Assembly (NCBI GenBank): GCA_021927905.1
Contig: BLLK01000027.1
Span: 1-64,000 of the forward strand
Direction: 5' to 3'
Source: Chaetoceros tenuissimus
Taxonomy: Eukaryota > Bacillariophyta > Thalassiosirophyceae > Chaetocerotales > Chaetocerotaceae
DNA: 64,000 nt
The position numbers and the translations under genes were made by a program. A model generated the notes under the pieces. It ran no database searches, was not told the DNA's origin, and saw nothing but the letters and a program-made list of their open reading frames with translations. The first letter of the stretch is position 1. Every line of letters begins with the position of its first letter. Of the stretch, positions 9,987 to 19,297 are shown piece by piece.

Positions 9987-10470
9987 TACAGTCGCATTGT
10001 AAAAAATCATGTAATCTCCGGATGCCGTGACCCTTTCAAGAAAATTTCCGGAAAAATTGAATATAAGACTCAGCTCTTCAGACAAAAACACGTGCATTAT
10101 CAAAAGGATGGATGTCTAGAACAAGGAGATAATAGAGAAAACACAACTCTAAATAAGTATGAAAAATATCTAGATGATTTGGTCTTGTCTTGCTTTTTCA
10201 ATATATTTAACGATCTTGACTTTTCTTGCCTTGTCTGATATGTCAACATAGCGGGAATAAAAATGAGGACATTTATTATCTAAAAATTCTTATTGCTTAT
10301 TTCTGGTTGAAAATTAACTAACTCAAAAATCCGTCTCATACAAACACTAGGCAATAGCAATTGGAAGTGTTTGTATGAAATGGATTTTTGAGAAATTTTT
10401 TTTCCGGTCAAAATAAGGAAAAAATAACTCGGGACCCGGAGATGACATTATTTTTTACAATGCGACTGTA
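9987..10470. mobile_element. TA-flanked MITE (Tc1/mariner type), 480 bp
   Basis: The element spans 9989-10468 between TA dinucleotides at 9987-9988 and 10469-10470. Its ends are inverted repeats of about 40 bp beginning CAGTCGCATTGTAAAAAAT at the left, with the reverse complement at the right. After a short indel the arms continue to CTCCGG. An internal hairpin lies at about 10321-10394, pairing CTCAAAAATCC with GGATTTTTGAG and TCATACAAACACT with AGTGTTTGTATGA. There is no transposase, so it is non-autonomous. The TA target and CAGT start fit Tc1/mariner. It lies 86 bp upstream of the HPP/EF-hand gene. Confidence 0.8.
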
Positions 10471-10697
10471 GGTAACGCTGTGTGTAGACACCACAAAAGG
10501 TCCGCATTCGTGGAAAACGCCCAAACAAAAGGCAAACGAAATATCTAGCTAGCTAGATAGTCGCTTACTTTTTCATGTCATTGGAATTTTCGGGCATTGA
10601 AGCTTGACATAGTAATAACAAATGGAGATTGTAATAGATATGCGAACGATAAATTAGCACGTGTAACATGGAATTATTCAAAAATTACTATTACAAA

Positions 10698-12710
10698 TCA
10701 TGACTTGATTACGATACCATGTTTTCGTTTCAAACTTGCCAGACAAACTTCATCGCGTTTCTTCAGCAATTTGCTTCTCTTTCTTCTTTTCGTCTTACCT
10801 TTCAAGATACTTTCTTGAAAAGCTTTCCCAACGGCATCCATATCAGAAGAGTTGATTTTTGAGTCCTTTTCATCTGAAGCAAACAAGTCACAAACCTTCA
10901 ATTCTTCTTTCTTTACGTCTGATTTTCCTAAAGTCTCCCCTTCTGTCAATATTCTTTCAACCTTTTCTTTATATTTTTCATCGCTGTCATTCATATGTTT
11001 CTCATAAGGTAAATCTATATGATCCAAGATACCTCTATTTTTCTTTGCCCTTTCGCGATAAGGATCATCTCTAACCCACGCACGAAGCAATTCATAAACC
11101 GTCAACTCATTCTCATTCTCCTCATTGGGAATTTCGTAACCTGAAACTTTTTTCATATTTATTCTTCTGTCCAAGATGAACATTATACTACTTGCATTAT
11201 TTGGAAATTGCGATACTATCTCTTCGACACTTGGCAACTTCGGTGCTTCTTTTGGACTAAATCCACTCGGGTAGGCATTGGACTTGTAAGACGAATGATG
11301 ATTTTTCAGACTCTTGCGTTTTTTCGTTCCTACTTGCAATGTGTGTCTATCATTCACGATATTGTCATTTTGTTTCACTTTAACTTTTTCAGGATTTGAA
11401 TTCTGTCCTTCTGAATTCAATTTGTATGGAACATCATGTGTAAATACATTCGCATAAGGATGTTGATGATTTACCCGTTGCCTGTAGTTCTCATCAACAT
11501 GCATGGCATTTTGGATCCCTTGTACATGTGCATGTGGTTGCGGTTGTAGTTGTCGATCTTGTACGTGTTGGTCATTCCTATTTGCATCGTTAAATCGAAA
11601 CTCATTTCGTGGAATCATTTGGTTCCAAGGATTATGCTGTTGTGGGCGATGTTGATGCTGTTCCAAAGCTTGTCTATTCATTGCATTCATATGATGATCT
11701 TCGTGATACGGAAAGTGATTTTCCCTGTAACCTTCACGTCTATAAAAAGGCTGTTGCAATCGTTCCTGTTCATATTGTCTATGTTGCGCAAATACATTGG
11801 GCTGCATTCTCATTCTATTCTCCACTTCGGTTGCGAGGCGCTGATTTCTCTCACCATTTTGTGCATTTTGGAATGCATCATTAAATTCTTCTTCTCTTCG
11901 TTGCTGAAACTTTCGACCAAGGCCATCATTGAAAAAAGTATTGTCTCGTTGCTGAACACCAATTTGCTCATTAACCAACTTCTCTGGAGTGAGAGAAACA
12001 TCATGATGAGGTTGTAGGCGGTACTGTCTATCATTCTGGACTGATTGCTGCTGAAGTTGTAGACGGGAAGGTGAATTTGGATTCGATCCTTGAAAATCAA
12101 TATCTCCTAAGCGGAATTCCATCTGTTCTTGCCGTCTTAATCTCATTTGTTGTTCGCGTGCAAGCAATTGTTGTTCTTGATCTTCTTGAAACATTTGTTG
12201 TTCTTCTCGACGCATATCTTCTAGGGGACGGTACTGTATATTCTGCTGCTCAAATAACCTCTGCTGCTGCTTGTTTTGATATCCATCCTGAGTAAATCCG
12301 CGACGATGGAAGGAAAAGACAGGCTCTTCGCGAATCCTTCCCGTATTATTTTGAGCAAAATCATTTACATGTCGTGGCTGCATATTCATATTATCTAAAT
12401 CATCCATCATACGACTACTACGTTCTTCATTCTGAAAGGGAAAATCTTGTCTTGGTTGCATCGCTACACGCTGTTGCATTTGCGGAGCATTTTGATATGT
12501 GTGCGAGTATTGATACTGATCTTGATGTCTAATGGGATCTCTATAATCTAGATTATTCAAGGGACGGTGATAAGGGTCAGCAAAACGAGCTTGACTGTGA
12601 TGGCTTGAATGTACTCCAGGGTGAAACTGATTCCTATGATTTGCATGTCGCTGTTGTTCTTCATCTCTCTCTGGCTGAAAATGAAATGGATAATGGTGGT
12701 TCCTATCCAT
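10698..12710 (-). CDS. Gln/His/Asn-rich disordered protein with basic C-terminus
   Basis: A 670-residue protein counted from the Met at 12710 (MDRNHHYPF); 20 further codons are open upstream. Residues 1 to about 450 are very rich in Gln, His, Asn, Arg and Met, prion-like and probably disordered. From about 480 there is a more ordered-looking block (KLPSVEEIVSQF, then FILDRRINMKK, then TVYELLRAWVRDDPYRERAKK). The last 45 residues are strongly basic (KGKTKRRKRSKLLKKRDE), resembling a nuclear localisation signal. I recognise no family. A nuclear or RNA-granule role would fit the composition but is inference. The Mutator-like element is inserted about 150 bp upstream of its start. Confidence 0.65.
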   Translation of the reverse strand: MDRNHHYPFHFQPERDEEQQRHANHRNQFHPGVHSSHHSQARFADPYHRPLNNLDYRDPIRHQDQYQYSHTYQNAPQMQQRVAMQPRQDFPFQNEERSSRMMDDLDNMNMQPRHVNDFAQNNTGRIREEPVFSFHRRGFTQDGYQNKQQQRLFEQQNIQYRPLEDMRREEQQMFQEDQEQQLLAREQQMRLRRQEQMEFRLGDIDFQGSNPNSPSRLQLQQQSVQNDRQYRLQPHHDVSLTPEKLVNEQIGVQQRDNTFFNDGLGRKFQQRREEEFNDAFQNAQNGERNQRLATEVENRMRMQPNVFAQHRQYEQERLQQPFYRREGYRENHFPYHEDHHMNAMNRQALEQHQHRPQQHNPWNQMIPRNEFRFNDANRNDQHVQDRQLQPQPHAHVQGIQNAMHVDENYRQRVNHQHPYANVFTHDVPYKLNSEGQNSNPEKVKVKQNDNIVNDRHTLQVGTKKRKSLKNHHSSYKSNAYPSGFSPKEAPKLPSVEEIVSQFPNNASSIMFILDRRINMKKVSGYEIPNEENENELTVYELLRAWVRDDPYRERAKKNRGILDHIDLPYEKHMNDSDEKYKEKVERILTEGETLGKSDVKKEELKVCDLFASDEKDSKINSSDMDAVGKAFQESILKGKTKRRKRSKLLKKRDEVCLASLKRKHGIVIKS

Positions 12711-12870
12711 GATGCGTATAGCTGAAGCTTGAATATAGATTTGACTGGATAGAGAGTATTGAAGGTACAATATATACTATTAATGATGCAAGAGGGAGTA
12801 AAGAGAATAGTGTTGTACCTTGTATCGATACCATCATCTACTTTCTACTATCTACGTATTACTGTATTGC

Positions 12871-12949
12871 GAGCGCCGCGCATCGCAATACACAATATCA
12901 CAATACAGCTACAATACAGTATTTCTTACACGTCAACTGGTGTCAATAG
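12871..12949. repeat. Left terminal inverted repeat of MULE
   Basis: This is a 79-bp perfect partner of 15051-15129. It contains several ACAATA/CAATAC motifs in a row, possibly transposase-binding repeats. Confidence 0.9.
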
Positions 12950-13193
12950 GACAATTTGACATTTTCGCATTTACAAATTTAGATTCCATTTGATTTGCAA
13001 TAAATCTACTCCGGATACTCTACTAGAGCGCTAGTCTAGTCTTATTAAATACAGACACACGAGAAATCATTAAAAAAGACTAGTTCCAATCTTACAACTA
13101 TTTCGCGCACTTTTGATACTCCTTGTTTCATGAATTGAGTGAGTATATACCTGCCTCTTTTTCACCATTAGCCAGTGTCCAATATAATCTATC

Positions 13194-14270
13194 ATGATGA
13201 TGAATTCTCAAGTGATAGAGAATGGGATGTATGTCTTTGAGAAAGGGGAGTGGAATGAGGTCCATCCATCCCTACAAAATCTTCTAAATGAAAAAGAACA
13301 GCCTGTGGAAACTATCTATGTGAACATCTCCTCCTTGAAAGAATGTATTCAGCCTACCAAGACCATAGATAATATCCTCTCTATTGATAATATTCATCAA
13401 ATAGATTCTACAATTCCTGAGTGTTTCCCTGTAAATAGCATTTGGAAAGACCGCGATTTCCTTTTTTCCCAAGCAAAGATGGCTTGCTCTCACAGTAAAT
13501 TTCTAGTTTCACTCAAAAATCAGAACTCCATGATTTGCCGCAACCACAAGAAATGTACATTCCATATTACGTTCATTGGAACATGTCGTACCAAACCAGA
13601 TTCATCAAAACGCAGAAAGCATTTATTCAGCTACCCTGTAAAGATAACTTCTGCATGCTTTGAGCATTCAGATGAATGCCACAGAAACATTACTAACTTC
13701 AAAGCAGCAATTCAGCGCTCTGGTGTTGAAATGAAAGTTTTTGATCAGAAACTTATCTCCATGTTAGTTAATCTTCACAAGACCAAGCCCAGTATGCCTC
13801 CCAGTTTCTTGAGACCAATTCTTGAAACCTTTTCTCCATCTTCTATTGTATGGACTTCTGAGAAAATTAGGGATTTTCGCAGATCATTTTTTGGAAAGAT
13901 AGAATCTTTAAACGAGGATCAACTAAAGGATATTGAGTTCGTGAAGGGTTTATTTGGCTCTTTAACTTATTCTGAGCTATACTCAAGCCCAAATTCCATT
14001 TTTGGTGACTTCACTTCCTTCAACTCAAAGAAGCTGCACGAAATGTTTATAAAGGAGTATGAAGGTGGTCTGAACCATAACTTTTCTGGTCTTACACTTA
14101 CTTCAGGATCACCCACCAGTAATGTAGAAGGATATCTTCATTTCTGCAAAGTGCACGACAAATCATTTGATTTTCGTATTCTCAAGAATCAAGATGGTGA
14201 GATTATTTGCTGTGCATGGATGACTGGATTTATGCGTGATGCATTTGAAAGATTTGGGACTGAGAGGTAG
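13194..14270 (+). CDS. MULE transposase N-terminal region, truncated before catalytic core
   Basis: A 358-residue frame inside the Mutator-like element. Its middle part has Cys/His residues arranged like a FAR1/WRKY-GCM1-type zinc-binding domain (ICRNHKKCTFHITF near residue 115, ACFEHSDECH near 160). The C-terminal end reads CCAWMTGFMRDAFERFG. In ZSWIM/MULE transposases a similar stretch lies just before the first catalytic Asp. The frame then stops, and the DDE domain is absent from the element. What remains should be a DNA-binding protein at most. The exact start is uncertain, since Met-Met-Met opens the frame. Family assignment is by motif resemblance. Confidence 0.65.
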   Translation: MMMNSQVIENGMYVFEKGEWNEVHPSLQNLLNEKEQPVETIYVNISSLKECIQPTKTIDNILSIDNIHQIDSTIPECFPVNSIWKDRDFLFSQAKMACSHSKFLVSLKNQNSMICRNHKKCTFHITFIGTCRTKPDSSKRRKHLFSYPVKITSACFEHSDECHRNITNFKAAIQRSGVEMKVFDQKLISMLVNLHKTKPSMPPSFLRPILETFSPSSIVWTSEKIRDFRRSFFGKIESLNEDQLKDIEFVKGLFGSLTYSELYSSPNSIFGDFTSFNSKKLHEMFIKEYEGGLNHNFSGLTLTSGSPTSNVEGYLHFCKVHDKSFDFRILKNQDGEIICCAWMTGFMRDAFERFGTER

Positions 14271-14782
14271 AGTAAGAGGACACTCTTTTCTTTGTATCTG
14301 ACCAAGCTTCAGCGACGTCGTTTACAAAGGAATTGAACATGTCGGGGATCACATAATCTTTTTTAAGAGATCCTTTGAGATAGTTAAAGCCATCCTTGTC
14401 CTTCCAAAGCAACTCTCCAGGATGGGTAATGGGAACATGATGACCATCTGGTTTGAGCTCTGCAACTCGTTTGAAATCGGCAAAGGAAGGATAAGTGTGG
14501 TAGCTACCATGCAACGAGAAATGAGCAATTTCATCGCAGAAAATGGGATGTTCTCTATTAGGATGGACATCAGTTACAAGTGCAAAACAGGGAGTTCTGT
14601 TTTGGTTATTTAATAAAATTTAGAATTGATGCGGACAAATAGATTTGTGCAGAATCAAATTAGAAAACTTACTGGAAGTGATAGTCACGATATTCAATGA
14701 TATCACCAGGTTTCATTGTTGGCTTGTAGGTGGACCCAATTTTTGATATAGAATAAGCATAAGGGGTACTTTTGTTATCCAT
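14230..14782 (-). CDS. Spliced unknown gene carried antisense inside the MULE
   Basis: Exons 14782-14673 and 14596-14230 join across a 76-bp intron (GTAAGT...CAG; the Gln codon is split 2+1) to give 158 residues. The protein starts MDNKSTPYAYS and contains PGDIIEYRDYHFQ over the junction, then ALVTDVHPNREHPIFCDEI and HVPITHPGELLWKDKDGF. No signal peptide or membrane segment is seen, and I do not recognise a family. Its stop lies within the 3' end of the opposite-strand transposase frame, so the two coding regions overlap by about 41 bp tail to tail. Position inside intact TIRs suggests an accessory MULE gene (compare mudrB of maize MuDR) or a captured host gene; I cannot decide. Confidence 0.55.
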
Positions 14783-15050
14783 TTTCTGTGATTGAAGTAT
14801 TTGAATGCAAAATATCGGTTGATGATAAGCTTTCTTTTGTAGCTTTTGGTAAAAATGAAGGCATACTCGTAGGTTGATAGATCATACCTCAAAAATGTAG
14901 TAAAGAGTAAGAAGTAATTTTAATTCTTGTAAAGAATATCTTGTATCTTAAAAAGAATTGATTTCAATAGAGTATCCTGTTGAAATAATGAGCGAAAGTG
15001 TTTTGTTTTATTTAACAATTTGCTGACGTCGTGAAAAGTCTTATCCCTAG

Positions 15051-15129
15051 CTATTGACACCAGTTGACGTGTAAGAAATACTGTATTGTAGCTGTATTGT
15101 GATATTGTGTATTGCGATGCGCGGCGCTC
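15051..15129. repeat. Right terminal inverted repeat of MULE
   Basis: This is the 79-bp reverse complement of 12871-12949, followed directly by the target duplication TGTATTGC. Confidence 0.9.
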
Positions 15130-15383
15130 TGTATTGCTATCTACTCTACTTTCTACTCGCGTACTTAACCCTAGCATGGTACTGTAAATAGAGTGCCCGC
15201 CATAGAAAGAGTGACCCCCTTCAAAAATCAGAATCTCGTACGTACTATATACGATATTTCTACATGAGAACCTTCAAGAATACGTACTTTTATGACGTGT
15301 TTTCAATCATACAAAATACAAAAATCACTGATTCTTCAATCATACAAAAATCACTGTACATAAATTCATCGTATGAATCACTC

Positions 15384-15592
15384 TGCTGCAACAAGGGAAT
15401 GGTTTGCAGTTAGTGGGATTAACTTTGATGATTAGTTTAATTAATTATGAGCATTGTGAATGAAGAGGAAAGAACATGCTTCTCATTAGCCCTTCTCGTT
15501 TGCGTTTGATGACAACTCTTCGAAGTTCGTCAAGATTCCAATGACGCTAACAATGACGATAATCTAAATAGGCTTATTAGCATGTCGTAGCA
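15384..15592. repeat. Left LTR of non-coding LTR element
   Basis: A 209-bp repeat, TGCTGCAACAAGG...GTCGTAGCA, identical as read to 16851-17059. Confidence 0.88.
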
Positions 15593-15927
15593 CTATCCCC
15601 CTCATGATTTGCATTTCTCGATTTCATTTTTGACGATGGAAATCATTTTTGTGCTTCCTTTATTTATTTTTCCCAATTTTGTATATGTATATGTGCATCT
15701 CTTAACGTGAGACATGCTATATATTTGTATCTCTATATGAGATTTACTTCTAATAGACTACGCTATTTAAATTTGTATCTCTTTTTGAGATGAAGATTAC
15801 GCTATTTGAATTTGGCGCATCTTTTATTTATGTATTTCAAATATCTCTTCTCGAGAGAATAATGACTATGTACGCTTTTATCTTGGCGCATCTTTTATTT
15901 ATATATATATTTTTCAAAGCTTTGGCA

Positions 15928-16299
15928 AGACCTCATTCTCACTTCCAGAGATGAGTCAAGCTTTGTATTGTAGACTTTTATCGATGAAGTCCTTTTTTAT
16001 CTCTTCTCGAGAGAATGATTATGTACGCTCTTTTTATTTTTGGCGCATCTTTTGTATGTTAAATTTATTTCAAAGCTTTTGTAAGACCTCATACTCACTT
16101 CAGAGATGAGTCGAGCTTTGTATTGAAGACTTTTTATCGATGAAGTCTTTTATTTATTTATTTTTGTTTATTTGGTACCATTTATTGTGGACTTTTTAAC
16201 AATGAAGTCCTTTATTTAAATATGCTTTTAGACCTCATACTCACTTCCAGAGATGAGTCCAGCTTTATGTATTGTTAAAGACTTTTTATCGATGAAGCC
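15928..16299. repeat. Three ~70-bp units inside LTR element
   Basis: Units at about 15928-15994, 16084-16149 and 16230-16299 share AGACCTCAT, then AGAGATGAGTC, then GACTTTT(T)ATCGATGAAG. Each unit can fold into two small hairpins (CTCAT with ATGAG, and GACTT with AAGTC). Confidence 0.7.
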
Positions 16300-16850
16300 T
16301 TTTATTTATTTTGAAGACCTCGACGAGTCTTGTCTTATGTTTTGTATATATATGTTGAAAATTGAAAGAAGTATTACTATACTCACTTTTTATAGACTTC
16401 TTGAGTTCAAAATTTCCTGTCGATGTGATTAGGATTGCTACGGCATTGATCCTACCGTTCCTACCTCATCGTTAGTATTGCTAGCTTCTGTAGCATTGTT
16501 TTTGCGTAGTGCACACTTCTAGGAAGAAGCTTGTGCATCTCTATTTTGATTGCTCTTGATATCTCTTTCCATTTCTAGGAAAAGTTCTTGGTTGAAATTC
16601 TTGAGTATCCAATCATTAGTTCATACAACGACCTTGAAGCCTCTGAGGAATTGCTGCGCTCTTTGCAATCCTTCTATTGGACTAACATTGGTCTTCTGGT
16701 CGAACCACGATTGCCTCTTCTTAAAAGTCTTGATTTATCTTGACAAGCCGAACTTGCTTTTCCTCAACCTTGCTTTCGAGAGTACTTGCAATTATTGTTT
16801 CTAATTCTTTTCTTTATCTTCCATCATTGTTTTAAGCTATGAATTCATAA

Positions 16851-17059
16851 TGCTGCAACAAGGGAATGGTTTGCAGTTAGTGGGATTAACTTTGATGATT
16901 AGTTTAATTAATTATGAGCATTGTGAATGAAGAGGAAAGAACATGCTTCTCATTAGCCCTTCTCGTTTGCGTTTGATGACAACTCTTCGAAGTTCGTCAA
17001 GATTCCAATGACGCTAACAATGACGATAATCTAAATAGGCTTATTAGCATGTCGTAGCA
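16851..17059. repeat. Right LTR of non-coding LTR element
   Basis: Direct copy of 15384-15592, followed by the target duplication CACTC. Confidence 0.88.
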
Positions 17060-17178
17060 CACTCATCAGAAGGAAGGCAAAAGAGACATATTCGTCTAGG
17101 CATAGGGCTTCCCTCTTCCCTGTTCCCTCTGTTCTAACCAGGCGGTTGATTACTGATTACTTTTCAATCAAATAGATT

Positions 17179-17904
17179 TTGCTTACAACAACTCTTAGCA
17201 TGCAAATGTGCCATCAAATGGTTCCAGCAATGATTGAATTCCAACCACAAGAAAGAAGGTTACTCTCGGAAAGAGAACGTATTCAAGTGAGCCGGATAGA
17301 TTTCAACAGAGGCGTCGACAAACAACATGCCATCAACAAGAACAAATTCAAAGGCGAGCTGAAACGCTCTGTGTCATGCAATGAAGAGTGCAAAACCAAG
17401 AAAGAACAATTACGTCGAGCGATTTCTCATGATCAAATATCAATGTTGGATGAAGAGGTAACTCGGTTGCAAAACGAGCTTTTGGAAAAACGGAAGAAGT
17501 CAATGCGTCTTGGGAAAGAATTAGTCAAAAGGCGCAATCAAGGAGAAGTCGAAGGTAGACGACTATCAGAGCTCCAAATCAAACTTCAAGACATATTACC
17601 CAATGATAATAATCCAAGTCGTCGTCGGAAGAGACCTAGTATCTACAAGAGAGACTCTATGAAGGAGGTGATTGCCAACACTGTCTTAGATGACGATGAC
17701 CAAGATTCTGATTGCGATGTATCAGCCGTGACAGATGGAAGGAGCCTCGATACGAACAAAGATTCTTTTCTCAAAATTACTGAAAAAATGACTGAAAGTG
17801 ATTTGATCCTCATGGTCAAGTCACGAGACTCGGTGCTTGCGTCTATGGAACAAATGCTGTCCATCAGCTGCGAACATCTGGCGCAACTGCGTGGTCTCAT
17901 TTGA
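17179..17904 (+). CDS. Coiled-coil hypothetical protein
   Basis: A 241-residue single-exon protein. Residues from about 90 to 140 have strong coiled-coil heptad character (MLDEEVTRLQNELLEKRKK). A basic patch SRRRKRP near residue 153 could be a nuclear signal, and an acidic run DDDDQDSDCD follows near 175. The C-terminal helix (ESDLILMVKSRDSVLASME) is amphipathic. No enzyme motif is visible. The start is uncertain: the frame has Met at residues 1, 8, 10, 14 and 18. The upstream 115 bp end at the LTR element, so that insertion lies in or near the promoter. Function unknown. Confidence 0.6.
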   Translation: MLTTTLSMQMCHQMVPAMIEFQPQERRLLSERERIQVSRIDFNRGVDKQHAINKNKFKGELKRSVSCNEECKTKKEQLRRAISHDQISMLDEEVTRLQNELLEKRKKSMRLGKELVKRRNQGEVEGRRLSELQIKLQDILPNDNNPSRRRKRPSIYKRDSMKEVIANTVLDDDDQDSDCDVSAVTDGRSLDTNKDSFLKITEKMTESDLILMVKSRDSVLASMEQMLSISCEHLAQLRGLI

Positions 17905-18197
17905 GGACAAGCTCTTCGTGATGATATGTTTACAGTGATATGACATTTTTTTTCGATTGGGATATGTTGGGTTTTATTACTTCTAGAGATATTAGTAATT
18001 TGTAATTTATAGAAACTATTACACATTACATTATTATTTCAAACGTACTTTCGGATAATAATATTGCATCACGGTGCGAGGTGCTGATCATTCCAAAAAT
18101 ACGTAGATTGTCAACATATCTCATTCTCAAAGCATTCTTTTACACATATTATTATTGCTAGATTATTTATGTATTCAAATCACAATTTATATTCATT

Positions 18198-18815
18198 TCA
18201 GGTCTGCATAGCCAAGATTACTACACCGTAGATGTGCATTACCAATTGCCAAAAGAAATAATTTTGAAGCACACAGATGCAACCAACAAGACTTCGGAAA
18301 ACCTTCTCTTGACATCCCTCTTTTTCATCATCTTCCATAGAAGCATATTCACCAACAGTGTAGTCATCGTATACAAAATATTTACACCAATAATCAAAAT
18401 ATATCACCATCATGCCGGGGCAATTGATGATGTAGTAGAGGGAAATGAGTACAACCACAGTATGTGTCTCAGATGGTGAAAATAATCCCTCGGAGTAGAT
18501 TACATCTTGAAGTATAAGATATAGTGCAGCAGAGTTGATGCAAGTCATAAATGTAACAATAGTGCGCCTATAGTTTTCAAAGAATCGGAAATATAGTTAG
18601 ATGTGTCAATTTTGACCAATTCCACAGTACAAAAGAACAATAAGATGATTCAACACTTACCACCATTTAGATGCGAAGCTCTCTGATGAAAGAGCACAGG
18701 ACTCCCGATCTTCGTCATCATATACAAACCCATTCTCGAGGTCCACTCTAGGGTCTTCTAATTGATTTGCCTCGTGGAGAGGCACTGCTGTGTATACTTG
18801 CTGCATTTCAGTCAT
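18198..18815 (-). CDS. Small multi-pass membrane protein, two exons
   Basis: Exons 18815-18661 and 18567-18198, with a 93-bp intron (GTAAGT...ACTATAG; phase 2, splitting a Trp codon), give 174 residues. A branch-point-like CTAAC lies 29 bp before the acceptor. The first ~50 residues are hydrophilic and acidic (YDDEDRESC). Three hydrophobic segments follow, approximately at 52-75, 85-108 and 142-172. An acidic loop (EDDEKEGCQEK) lies between the last two. No family is recognised. The splice is supported because it adds an ATG and continues the first membrane helix without a frame break. Confidence 0.65.
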
Positions 18816-19297
18816 GATTCGTCAAACTTTTGTACTGTGGCACTGTTAGTTTCTTTTGTTTTATATGAGTGTGGTGTGATAGAGTACACTGGATGGTCTA
18901 GATAACAAAGAAGGAGTATGGATTCTTCTTTGTGTGGTATATACCTTGCTTCAATTGTGAGTATGTGCAGGGTGAACTTTACAATTAGATACCTTCTGGT
19001 GCCACTCTTTCTACAGAAGAAGTGCGGTGCGCGCAAAGTGAAATCATTCTTATTTCCCTTTTTTGAAGGTTGACGTCGCAGGACTCATACAATTTTTGTA
19101 TGAGTATTGATTCTATACCTGGCTACAAGGATTGCTACTTTAAATTTGCTGACATCTTCTCTTTCCTTTTTTTGCTTTTGGCTTTTCTCTGTTGTTTTTG
19201 TTTCTTTGTTCAACAGTTCACTTTACAATTTACAAGTAACTACACCTTTATTCCTCTTTTCGCAAAGCTTTGCCACGAGACTAGCAAGAATAGAAAG

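Larger units (their letters stand above)
12863..15137. mobile_element. Mutator-like (MULE) DNA transposon with complete ends
   Basis: The element runs 12871-15129 (2,259 bp). Terminal inverted repeats of 79 bp (12871-12949 and 15051-15129) appear identical as read and begin GAGCGCCGCGCATCGCAATA. The 8-bp sequence TGTATTGC lies directly outside both ends (12863-12870 and 15130-15137), which fits a target-site duplication in the 8-9 bp range of MULE or hAT. Inside are a plus-strand FAR1/MULE-like transposase N-terminus (13194-14270) and a spliced minus-strand gene (14230-14782), convergent. No DDE catalytic core is present, so the copy cannot move alone. The ends look young because the TIRs have not diverged. 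Confidence 0.9.
15379..17064. mobile_element. Non-autonomous LTR element (TRIM/LARD type)
   Basis: The element spans 15384-17059 (1,676 bp). Two direct 209-bp terminal repeats (15384-15592 and 16851-17059) start TG, end CA and appear identical as read. The 5-bp duplication CACTC lies at 15379-15383 and 17060-17064. This is the structure of an LTR-retrotransposon insertion. The interior (15593-16850) encodes no gag or pol that I can see, and I could not recognise a clear primer-binding site or polypurine tract. It therefore fits a small non-coding element mobilised in trans. It looks structurally whole, and identical LTRs imply a recent insertion. It lies about 115 bp upstream of the next gene. 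Confidence 0.85.

Noticed and set aside
14920-15177. 85-codon minus-strand frame over the right TIR
   Set aside because: It crosses the element boundary and translates the inverted repeat; not a gene.
16550-16804. 84-codon frame inside the LTR element
   Set aside because: No similarity to gag or pol and low-complexity translation; the interior is better explained as non-coding repeats.
19070-19297. Upstream in-frame extension with a hydrophobic segment
   Set aside because: Phe/Leu/Cys-rich translation from T-rich DNA is typical of untranslated leader; the ATG at 19298 is preferred.
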